16,848 bases of DNA from Ghiorsea sp. (lineage in GTDB: Bacteria > Pseudomonadota > Zetaproteobacteria > Mariprofundales > Mariprofundaceae), in NCBI GenBank assembly GCA_027053695.1, contig JALUHL010000016.1, positions 1 through 16,848 of the forward strand. Direction: 5' to 3'. Numbering within the stretch: the stretch's first letter is position 1; the number at the start of each line of letters is the position of its first letter. The notes under the pieces were generated by a model. It did no database searches. It saw only the letters and a list, made by a program, of their open reading frames with translations, and was not told where the DNA came from. This document shows, piece after piece, positions 8,184 through 14,240 of this stretch. Made by a program: the position numbers and the translations under genes.

Positions 8184-10145
8184 TTACTCAGCCGTTTGCG
8201 TTTCTGGCTTAGGGCTAGCCTTTTCTGAGCTTGCCTGTGGCGCAGACGAAGCTTCGGCTTTTGCTTTTGCTGGCCTACGACGGCGACGGCGACGACGCTT
8301 CTGCCCTTCCTCACCATGGGTTTGTTTGCCATTTTCTAGCTTTGCATTGTCTTGCTTGGCTGCCGCTTGATTATTCTTTTTATTATTCTGCTTATTTTGG
8401 TTTTTCTGATTCTGGTTTTTGTTTTTATTGCCACCCGTACGCTTGCGTTTACGTTGCGGTGCTTTTTTACGCCCTTGTTGAGTTGGTTCTTCTTTTTTAG
8501 CAAACAACGATTCCCACAAGCTTGCTAACCAACCTTTCTTTTTGCGCTCTGGCAAAGGTTTAGGAATACCAACCACAGGTTTCATCTTCGCCAATTTGCG
8601 AGCAACACGCTGAGGTTTCTTACCTTTCATGGTATCTTCTAAAACTTCCAACCTATCCTGAGTTTCATCACGCCAATGCCTTTCAATGCGGTAATGCGGC
8701 ACCATCAAATCAGGGCGAATCTGCAAAGATATTTGAACATCATACATCTCTTCAACGCGCGCAATATTATCCCGTTTATTGTTCATCAAATACTCGCCCG
8801 TATCCGATGGCACTTGCACCACCAGTTTCGGTTTTTTACCTTTCTCCGCCAAATCTTCCATGCGCGTAAGCATTTGCAATGCCATGGATTCAACCGTGAG
8901 AATTGAGCCGCGCCCTTGGCAGCGCGGGCAGGTTTCTGTAGTGGTTTCACGCACCGATGGGTGCAAACGCTGACGCGACATCTCCAGCAAACCAAAGCGA
9001 GAAATCCTAGCAAACTGCACCCGCGCTTTATCCTTAGCTGTGGCAAGGCGCAGCTCTTCTTCCACCTGCTGCCCGTGTTTGCGATTGGCCATATCAATAA
9101 AATCGACAACCACCAAACCACCAATATCACGAATGCGAAGTTGGCGCGCAATTTCTCGCGCAGCTTCTAGGTTGGTATCCAAAGCTGTGTCATCAATATG
9201 TTTACGCCCTGTTGAACGCGATGAGTTCACATCCACTGATGTCAGTGCTTCTGTCGGGTCAAACACAATCGAGCCACCTGATGGCAAGCGAATTTCGCGC
9301 TCATGAATCTGTTCGCATTGGCTTTCAATGCCGTGCTGCCTAAAAATAGGCTTTTTACCACGATATAATTTGACCAGCTTTTCTTTACCCGGCAACACCG
9401 CATGCACAAAATCTTTGGTGCGCGTATACACCTCATGGTTATCCACCCAAATCTCTTGAATATCATCACTAAAATGGTCGCGAATTGCTCGGGTTGCCAT
9501 ATCCCCTTCGAGATAAATCAATGCAGGTGCAGCTGTAGAGCCGCCTTTGATGCGGATTTCATCCCACAAACGCTGCAAATAAGAATAATCACGCTCTAAA
9601 TCTTCAAGCTTTTGGTCGCGCCCTGCAGTGCGCACAATCAACCCCATATGTTCAGGCACATTAAGCTGCGCTAAAATTTCTTTGAGTGCGCGGCGCACTT
9701 CATCGGGAAGCTTGCGCGAAATACCTCCGCGAGCTGTATTGGGGCTAAGCACCAAATACCGCCCTGCAAGCGAAATATAAGTGGTCATCGCAGCGCCCTT
9801 ATTACCACGTTCTTCTTTGACCACTTGCACAAGTAGTTGCTGCTTGGCTTCAAGCACATCTTGGATGTTTACATTTCTTGGGTCTTGAGATTTATCAACA
9901 CCATCTTTCCAATAGTCAGGATGGATTTCGCTCAAAGGCAAAAAGCCTTGGCGTAAAGCACCATATTCAACAAATGCAGCTTGCAGACTGGCTTCAACTT
10001 TGGTGACAGTAGCTTGGTAAATATTGCCCTTGGTTAGGACTTTGTGTGATGATTCAATGTCGAGCTCTTGTAAAAAGTCATCTTCGACAATGGCAACACG
10101 GCTTTCTTCCTCGTGCGAGGCGTTGATTAGCATCAACTTCTTCAT
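8184..10145 (-). CDS. rne: Ribonuclease E/G family endoribonuclease with short basic tail
   Basis: Endoribonuclease for mRNA decay and rRNA/tRNA processing, 653 residues: longer than RNase G (about 490) and shorter than E. coli RNase E (1061). The S1-like domain starts near residue 38 (TKGNIYQATVTKV). The DNase I-like catalytic core carries the metal-binding Asp pair D305 (TSVDVN) and D348 (VVVDFIDM). The Zn-link is C406-P-R-C409. After the core, residues 534-551 (KKKGWLASLWESLFAKK) look like an amphipathic membrane-targeting helix. The tail is a Lys/Asn/Gln-rich stretch (about 570-598), then eight consecutive Arg (617-624), then an Ala/Ser/Pro/Lys end. This resembles RNase E arginine-rich RNA-binding regions and short linear motifs, but no degradosome partner site is recognised. 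Shine-Dalgarno AAGGAAG lies 6-7 nt before the ATG. The gene is divergent from rluC, as in E. coli. Confidence 0.95.
   Translation of the reverse strand: MKKLMLINASHEEESRVAIVEDDFLQELDIESSHKVLTKGNIYQATVTKVEASLQAAFVEYGALRQGFLPLSEIHPDYWKDGVDKSQDPRNVNIQDVLEAKQQLLVQVVKEERGNKGAAMTTYISLAGRYLVLSPNTARGGISRKLPDEVRRALKEILAQLNVPEHMGLIVRTAGRDQKLEDLERDYSYLQRLWDEIRIKGGSTAAPALIYLEGDMATRAIRDHFSDDIQEIWVDNHEVYTRTKDFVHAVLPGKEKLVKLYRGKKPIFRQHGIESQCEQIHEREIRLPSGGSIVFDPTEALTSVDVNSSRSTGRKHIDDTALDTNLEAAREIARQLRIRDIGGLVVVDFIDMANRKHGQQVEEELRLATAKDKARVQFARISRFGLLEMSRQRLHPSVRETTTETCPRCQGRGSILTVESMALQMLTRMEDLAEKGKKPKLVVQVPSDTGEYLMNNKRDNIARVEEMYDVQISLQIRPDLMVPHYRIERHWRDETQDRLEVLEDTMKGKKPQRVARKLAKMKPVVGIPKPLPERKKKGWLASLWESLFAKKEEPTQQGRKKAPQRKRKRTGGNKNKNQNQKNQNKQNNKKNNQAAAKQDNAKLENGKQTHGEEGQKRRRRRRRRPAKAKAEASSAPQASSEKASPKPETQTAE
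8274..8438 (-). repeat. Low-complexity coding tract in the RNase E tail
   Basis: Compositionally extreme stretch inside rne. It encodes a Lys/Asn/Gln-only region (about 8352-8438) and an eight-arginine run (8274-8297) made of CGT/CGC codons, which appears on the plus strand as alternating cga/cgg triplets. Such tracts are intrinsically disordered and prone to replication slippage. The reading frame is intact through both. Confidence 0.75.
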
Positions 10146-10527
10146 TGCGGCTTCCTTACCGCTGACGCGTAAAGCATGAAAAAAGCTTACAAAAAGCTTT
10201 TAGTTATCATTCTGTAGCTTAAATGTGTCGATATCCTGCGAACACTTTAAACCCATCAAATTCAAATCATTTTAGACCGTCAGGCGGCTTCTATTTATTT
10301 AATTGCGCACAGCTCGACACGGTGTTGTGATGGTGAGCCCTTATTCAAAAAAACCGACTCACTCTCCAAAGCATCTGGCAAAATGAAGCACTTCACTTCT
10401 CAATGCAATAAAGCTATAAAACTAAGCTGCATTGTTTTTCGCCAGATATGCGATAATTTATCGCAAACATCGCCACACACGCGGAACACATGTACAATTG
10501 GGCACATTAAAGCAAACAGGAGCGACA
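10146..10527. other. Divergent rne/rluC intergenic region with long rne leader
   Basis: This 382-bp non-coding stretch lies between divergent rne and rluC. In E. coli the same gene pair is divergent, and the long rne 5' leader is the target of RNase E autoregulation. Visible here are two AAAAAGCTT copies close to the rne start (10181-10199), a GCGGCTTC element both at the rne Shine-Dalgarno (10147-10154) and again near 10284, and a palindrome near 10449 described separately. Short candidate hairpins, such as TGAAG-CA-CTTCA near 10384, are too weak to assert. I find no convincing tRNA or small protein. A small open frame from 10383 lacks a ribosome binding site. Confidence 0.6.
10449..10465 (+). 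promoter_or_regulatory. Extended -10 promoter inside a perfect 17-bp palindrome
   Basis: TGCGATAA-T-TTATCGCA is a perfect 8-bp inverted repeat around one central base. On the plus strand it contains an extended -10 element, TGC-GATAAT (10449-10457), predicting a start near 10464 and a leader of about 64 nt for rluC. TTGTTT at 10432-10437 is only 14 bp away, too close for a normal -35, which fits an extended -10 promoter. By symmetry the minus strand reads TGC-GATAAA, so a divergent rne start with a leader of about 300 nt is possible. The palindrome could instead be an operator. Sequence symmetry is seen directly; function is inferred. Confidence 0.45.
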
Positions 10528-11499
10528 TTGGCAAGTTTAGAACCCGCAAAAGAGCGCCCCGTCCATCTTGTGATTGATAAAAATGAAGAAGGTAGCCGTT
10601 TAGACCGTGTGCTTATTCGCTTGCTTGGCAGTGAAAAACGCACACTTATTATGCGACTTACGCGCAAAGGATATGTGCGGCTGAATGGCAAACGCATCAA
10701 ACCTGACACAAGGGTTCATGAAGGCGATGAAATATTTCTTCCTGCCAGCCTCAGGCAAGACCAAGATAACGCAGAACAGCAAACACAAACCTACAAAACC
10801 ACTTCTATTCAAAGTGCGCCCATTCGTAACCTCGTCACATTATACGAAGATGATGATTTATTGGTCTTGGATAAACCTGCTGGGTGGGTTGTGCATGGCG
10901 GAAGCGGGCATGATTTGGGTCTGATTGAACGTCTTAAAATCCAACTTGAGCTTCCTGAGCTTCGTTTGGCGCATCGCTTGGATAGAGACACCAGCGGCTG
11001 CTTATTGTTGGCCAAAAATTTACATAGCCTTCGCAAGCTGACAGAAAGCTTTCGTGAGCGTGATGCCCATAAAACTTATTTGGCTTGGGTAAGCGGCCAC
11101 CCTTATCCTTACGCAGGACGTATGCAGTCTAAATTATTAAAGGGCATCACCCAAAGCGGAGAACGCATGGTGGTTAACGCTGATGAAGGGCAAGAAGCCA
11201 TCACTGATTTACAAACCATTCTACTCAAAACACATGAAAACTGGGCTTATAGCTTGGTTGCTTTGCAGCCACACAGCGGCCGTACGCATCAACTGCGTGT
11301 GCAGCTACAACATGAAGGCCATGCCATTTTGGGCGACCCTAAATATGCAGAAAAAGAAGACATTAAAGCTTATAAACGGCTAAACGGGAAAGGTTTAGCC
11401 CTGCATGCATGGCGCTTACGCTTGAAGCACCCAAGCACAGGGGAAAACTTAGAGTTTCGTGCGCCTTGGCCTAAGCGTTGGGCGCACTTCTCAAAGTAG
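10528..11499 (+). CDS. rluC: RluC-type 23S rRNA pseudouridine synthase
   Basis: RluA-family pseudouridine synthase, about 323 residues from the TTG at 10528-10530. An AGGAG Shine-Dalgarno (10518-10522) lies 5 nt before this TTG. The frame is open further upstream to a TTG at 10432, but that extension covers the promoter region and reads as non-family sequence (YRKHRHTRGTH), so I reject it. An S4 domain lies at about residues 23-75. The catalytic domain has HRLDRDTSG with catalytic Asp at about residue 152, HSGRTHQLRV, and LGDPKY. RluC modifies 23S rRNA positions 955, 2504 and 2580 in E. coli. The divergent position next to rne is the E. coli rluC arrangement, which supports RluC over other RluA-family members. 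It ends 2 bp from the convergent RRM gene, with no clear terminator between them. Confidence 0.9.
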   Translation: MASLEPAKERPVHLVIDKNEEGSRLDRVLIRLLGSEKRTLIMRLTRKGYVRLNGKRIKPDTRVHEGDEIFLPASLRQDQDNAEQQTQTYKTTSIQSAPIRNLVTLYEDDDLLVLDKPAGWVVHGGSGHDLGLIERLKIQLELPELRLAHRLDRDTSGCLLLAKNLHSLRKLTESFRERDAHKTYLAWVSGHPYPYAGRMQSKLLKGITQSGERMVVNADEGQEAITDLQTILLKTHENWAYSLVALQPHSGRTHQLRVQLQHEGHAILGDPKYAEKEDIKAYKRLNGKGLALHAWRLRLKHPSTGENLEFRAPWPKRWAHFSK

Positions 11500-11501
11500 T
11501 T

Positions 11502-11951
11502 TTATTTTTTCTCTTTGGCTGAGTTGACGCGAAGCTTACGACCCGCAAAATCTTCACCATTCAACACAAGTGCTGCTTTCATATCGCCAGCAGAACCCAT
11601 TTCTACAAAACCATAACCTTTAGGGCGACGACTTGGACCACCACGAACCAAACGCACAGAAACAACCGTACCATAGGCTTCAAACAAACGCTGAATTTCA
11701 TCTTCACGCGCTTTGAACGGGATATTCCCAACATATAATACATTTGAGTTACCCGCTTTTTTACCACCCTCAGCGCTACCGCCCCTAGAGGTCACCAAAG
11801 CGCCAAATAAATAGCCAACAAACAGACCTACAGCCACCAAAGAACCAACAGGCACATCTTGATTTAAACCCAACATGGGCGCTACAAAAAATCCAACCAA
11901 TGCCAATACAGCAGCAATAACAATACCTTTAATTACACATCCAACACTCAT
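11502..11951 (-). CDS. Membrane-anchored RRM-domain RNA-binding protein
   Basis: 149-residue protein with two parts. Residues 8-29 and 36-54 form two hydrophobic helices separated by a short loop (LNQDVPV), giving a helical hairpin. A Gly/Ser/Lys linker (55-70) leads to one RNA recognition motif (about 71-146), with RNP2 VLYVGN (71-76) and RNP1 KGYGFVEM (111-118) including the aromatic RNA-contact residues Y73, Y113 and F115. The positive residues after helix 2 (R56, K64, K65) suggest the RRM faces the cytoplasm. The ATG has a GGAG about 10 nt upstream. Small RRM proteins with such an N-terminal hairpin occur in other proteobacteria, but their role is poorly defined. The neighbourhood (rluC convergent, rne nearby with its own membrane-binding helix) suggests RNA handling at the membrane. 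This is inference. Confidence 0.9.
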   Translation of the reverse strand: MSVGCVIKGIVIAAVLALVGFFVAPMLGLNQDVPVGSLVAVGLFVGYLFGALVTSRGGSAEGGKKAGNSNVLYVGNIPFKAREDEIQRLFEAYGTVVSVRLVRGGPSRRPKGYGFVEMGSAGDMKAALVLNGEDFAGRKLRVNSAKEKK

Positions 11952-12028
11952 CTAAAAAACACTCCGAAAGGGATACAACCCTGAAAATTATGGGCGCAAC
12001 CTGCCTAAAAAATAAAAAGACTCAATAG

Positions 12029-12044
12029 TGGCATCTCTTTTGCT
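12029..12044 (+). promoter_or_regulatory. Sigma-54 (-24/-12) promoter of the chemoreceptor gene
   Basis: TGGCAT-CTCTT-TTGCT matches the sigma-54 consensus TGGCAC-N5-TTGCW, with GG (12030-12031) and GC (12042-12043) at the required 10-bp spacing. The predicted start is near 12055, about 77 nt before the ATG. A very similar element precedes the diguanylate cyclase gene. An enhancer-binding protein would be needed; none with intact motifs is encoded in this window. Confidence 0.72.
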
Positions 12045-12061
12045 TATCTACCAAGCATCCA

Positions 12062-12080
12062 CTTTTTACTCAGTGAAAAG
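12062..12080. repeat. 19-bp near-perfect inverted repeat in the chemoreceptor leader
   Basis: CTTTTTACT-C-AGTGAAAAG is an inverted repeat of 9 bp per arm around a single base, with one T:G wobble if read as RNA. It sits just downstream of the predicted sigma-54 start, at about +8 to +26. The one-base centre suits a protein-binding operator better than an RNA hairpin. No regulator is assigned. Confidence 0.4.
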
Positions 12081-12131
12081 CCAACATACATAAGAAAGTA
12101 ATAGCAACGCAAAACATCAGGGAGAGCCACG

Positions 12132-13457
12132 ATGCAAGAAATGACTTCAGAACATCAAGCCGAAATTCAAGCGCTTTTTAATGCTGTAGGAAACGGTGAT
12201 TTCACTTACCGTGTCAGCCAAGAGAATCCTTTGGCAAGACAAGCCAATGATATGCTCACATGGTTAGACAAAATGCAACTTAAGGAACTTAAAGATAAGG
12301 TCAACTTATCCATCGCAGGCTTTGAAAGCACCATCAACATGGCAAAGCTACAACAAGCCGCTGACGGCGTTGCCAGCAGAACAGAAACCATGGCGGCAGC
12401 CACTGAAGAAATGAGTATTACAGTGCAAATGATGGCAGAACAAGCTGACAAAGTGGGTGAGCAAAGCGCTGAAGCCAAAAGCGCAGTCAATGAAGGCACT
12501 GGAGCCATGGATAAGGTTAGGGATGTGATTGGCTCCACCACAGAAAAAATGAATGACGTCACCACGGAAGTGCGTCGCTTATCTCACGTATCTCAGGAAA
12601 TTGACCAATTGCTGTCCACCATTCGCAAAATATCTGACCAAACCAACTTGCTTGCACTTAACGCCACCATTGAGGCAGCTCGCGCAGGTGATGCAGGGCG
12701 TGGCTTTGCAGTAGTTGCAGGTGAAGTGAAGCAACTTTCACATCAAACCAAAGATGCTGCGGATAATATCGTAGAAAAAAGTGATAATATTCAAAAAGCT
12801 GTGGCCACTGTGGTCGAACAAATGGAAGAAATGTCCAACAGTATTCATCATGCCTCAAGTGTTGTTGAATCGGGGCAAACCGCCATGACATCGATTGTGA
12901 ATGGTATGGAGCAAGTCGATGATAGCGTGTACGGCATTCATCAAGCCACCAAAGACCAATCCATTGCCTCTGCCGAAATTGCAGAAGGTGTAACGTCCAG
13001 TTCTAGCGATGCTCGTAGTATGGGTATGCAAGCCTCCAGTATTTTGGATCAAACCGATGCAATGGATGCCATGTTAAGACAAGACCTAGCAGAGTTCTCA
13101 GAACTCAAAATTACGGATGCCGTCATTCAATTGGCAAAAAGTGACCATATGTTTTGGAAGAAGCGGCTGGTGGATATGATTTTAGGTCGTGGCAATATTG
13201 ATATCAGCGAAGTCACTGACCACCATAACTGCCGTCTGGGTAAATGGTATGATGCCGATGGCAAAGCACAGTATGGTTCAACCCCTGCATTCAAAGCTTT
13301 AGAAACACCGCATGCAAAAATGCACAGTATGGCAAAAGAAGCTGTATCATTATTCAATTCAGGAGAAATTGAAGGTGCCATACAAAAAGTTGATGCCATT
13401 TCTGGGTTATCTGAAGAAGTGGTCAAATGTTTGGAGCAACTTGAAACTGTTGCATAA
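12132..13457 (+). CDS. Soluble methyl-accepting chemotaxis protein with C-terminal CZB zinc-binding domain
   Basis: Chemoreceptor of 441 residues with no transmembrane segment, so cytoplasmic. A short N-terminal helical segment (about 8-60, with [12 protein letters not shown]) leads to the coiled-coil methylation and signalling domain. The hairpin tip is at about 168-198 ([20 protein letters not shown] and on), the CheA/CheW contact region. After the returning helix comes a chemoreceptor zinc-binding (CZB) domain (about 332-435), with H339 near W342, [10 protein letters not shown] (H364, C367) and H394, the expected 3-His/1-Cys zinc set. CZB receptors of the TlpD type sense zinc-linked or oxidant signals such as hypochlorite, so a redox/zinc energy-taxis role is likely but inferred. 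Shine-Dalgarno AGGGAGAG lies about 5 nt before the ATG. The promoter is sigma-54 type, and a strong terminator follows. Confidence 0.93.
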   Translation: MQEMTSEHQAEIQALFNAVGNGDFTYRVSQENPLARQANDMLTWLDKMQLKELKDKVNLSIAGFESTINMAKLQQAADGVASRTETMAAATEEMSITVQMMAEQADKVGEQSAEAKSAVNEGTGAMDKVRDVIGSTTEKMNDVTTEVRRLSHVSQEIDQLLSTIRKISDQTNLLALNATIEAARAGDAGRGFAVVAGEVKQLSHQTKDAADNIVEKSDNIQKAVATVVEQMEEMSNSIHHASSVVESGQTAMTSIVNGMEQVDDSVYGIHQATKDQSIASAEIAEGVTSSSSDARSMGMQASSILDQTDAMDAMLRQDLAEFSELKITDAVIQLAKSDHMFWKKRLVDMILGRGNIDISEVTDHHNCRLGKWYDADGKAQYGSTPAFKALETPHAKMHSMAKEAVSLFNSGEIEGAIQKVDAISGLSEEVVKCLEQLETVA

Positions 13458-13471
13458 AGCGTAACCATATA

Positions 13472-13495
13472 AAAAGGCTGCATTTGCAGCCTTTT
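13472..13495. terminator. Bidirectional Rho-independent terminator
   Basis: Perfect 10-bp stem AAAAGGCTGC / GCAGCCTTTT with loop ATTT, followed by TTTTCTC on the plus strand and preceded by an A run, which becomes a U run on the minus strand. It lies 14 bp after the chemoreceptor stop and 45 bp after the end of the convergent PRX-like gene, so it can serve both. Confidence 0.93.
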
Positions 13496-13540
13496 CTCAT
13501 TGTTATGATACTCGCTTACCCAACCCTTTTATTCAACCCT

Positions 13541-14089
13541 CTAATCTAACCATTTGATGGAGCAGCCAATGGTTGGATGTTGCGGTTGTGGCGCTGGCTT
13601 TCCTGCCACCAAAGCTTCTGCTGCTGGTAATAGCTCTTCTTGGGTGACTTTACTTTCATCTTTCCAATAGTCATCAATGCGCCCGTGATAATAAAGCTCC
13701 CCATTGTTATCAAACATATAAATATCTGGTGTGCATTGCGCATCAAAAGCTTTGGCGACTTCCTGCGTATCATCAGCTAGATAAGGAAAGTTGATGCCCC
13801 ACTCAACTAATTTTTCCTGCATAGCATCCACACCATCTTCGGGATAATCTGGATGAATATTGGGGTTGATGGCAATGGTATTGATACCCATGTTTTTCAA
13901 TGTTGCCGCATGGCGCACCAAACGCGGCCAAACCGCAATCGCATACGGGCAATGATTGCATGTGAACGCAACCACCAAACCTTTTTCACCCATCTGCGCT
14001 TGAAGCGGATGAGCAACACCTTGGGAATCATTAAGTGTAAAGTCAGGAAGTGAAAACTCACCTTTATAAATCGATGCAACTAATGCCAT
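13541..14089 (-). CDS. Thioredoxin-fold PRX-like (AhpC/TSA-type) redox protein
   Basis: 182-residue protein with no signal peptide, so probably cytoplasmic. A thioredoxin fold begins with a strand (GLVVAFTCNHCP) carrying a C44-N-H-C47 motif at the position of the redox CxxC. Downstream are AINPNIHPDYPEDG (73-86), AQCTPDIYMFD with a probable cis-proline loop (P121) and extra C119, GRIDDYW (136-142), and a C-terminal GCSIKW with C176. This is the pattern of the PRX_like1 / thioredoxin-family redoxins, widespread but mostly uncharacterised; thiol reductase or peroxidase activity is expected but not proven. The CNHC spacing retains both cysteines. GGAG lies 5 nt before the ATG. It is convergent with the chemoreceptor gene, sharing its terminator, and divergent from the cyclase gene. 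Confidence 0.9.
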   Translation of the reverse strand: MALVASIYKGEFSLPDFTLNDSQGVAHPLQAQMGEKGLVVAFTCNHCPYAIAVWPRLVRHAATLKNMGINTIAINPNIHPDYPEDGVDAMQEKLVEWGINFPYLADDTQEVAKAFDAQCTPDIYMFDNNGELYYHGRIDDYWKDESKVTQEELLPAAEALVAGKPAPQPQHPTIGCSIKWLD

Positions 14090-14115
14090 ACATGCTCCGT
14101 ATCATTCATGATTTG

Positions 14116-14121
14116 ATTATA
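14116..14121 (-). promoter_or_regulatory. Sigma-70-type -10 element of the PRX-like gene
   Basis: A perfect TATAAT on the minus strand, giving a predicted start near 14109 and a leader of about 20 nt to the ATG at 14089. No convincing -35 lies 16-18 bp upstream (ATCTTT is the best), so an activator may be needed. Confidence 0.45.
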
Positions 14122-14190
14122 ATAAGAGCCCAAGCATGAAAGATAGCCAAGCCCAAATCAACCTTATACAAAATACTTATAAATTAAAAG

Positions 14191-14206
14191 TGGCATCATA
14201 GCTGCT
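14191..14206 (+). promoter_or_regulatory. Sigma-54 (-24/-12) promoter of the diguanylate cyclase gene
   Basis: TGGCAT-CATAG-CTGCT has the GG (14192-14193) and GC (14204-14205) dinucleotides at sigma-54 spacing; only position 12 of the core (C for T) and the C-to-T after TGGCA depart from consensus. The predicted start is near 14217, leaving a leader of about 24 nt that includes the AAGGAG ribosome binding site. Its flanks match those of the chemoreceptor promoter (GTGGCATC before, TGCTTAT after). Confidence 0.65.
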
Positions 14207-14240
14207 TATATTTTTTCATATTCACCCAAGGAGAAAAAAC

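Noticed and set aside
8274..8297. Triplet repeat cga/cgg considered as a CRISPR or mobile-element repeat
   Set aside because: It is in frame within rne and encodes eight arginines, with no spacer structure.
10181..10204. Two AAAAAGCTT copies considered as a terminator for rne-upstream transcription
   Set aside because: AT-rich with only two G:C pairs per unit and no stable stem or proper U-run; left as a leader curiosity.
10498..10514. Sigma-54-like TTGGGCAC...AGC before rluC
   Set aside because: The GG-to-GC spacing is one base short when aligned to the best core and the -12 half is poor; the AGGAG/TTG start lies immediately after it.
10432..10527. N-terminal extension of rluC from the upstream TTG
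   Set aside because: It has no ribosome binding site, overlaps the predicted promoter and palindrome, and encodes non-family sequence; the TTG at 10528 has AGGAG at proper distance.
10383..10577. 64-codon open frame in the rne/rluC gap
   Set aside because: No Shine-Dalgarno before the ATG, composition is not protein-like, and its end overlaps rluC in another frame.
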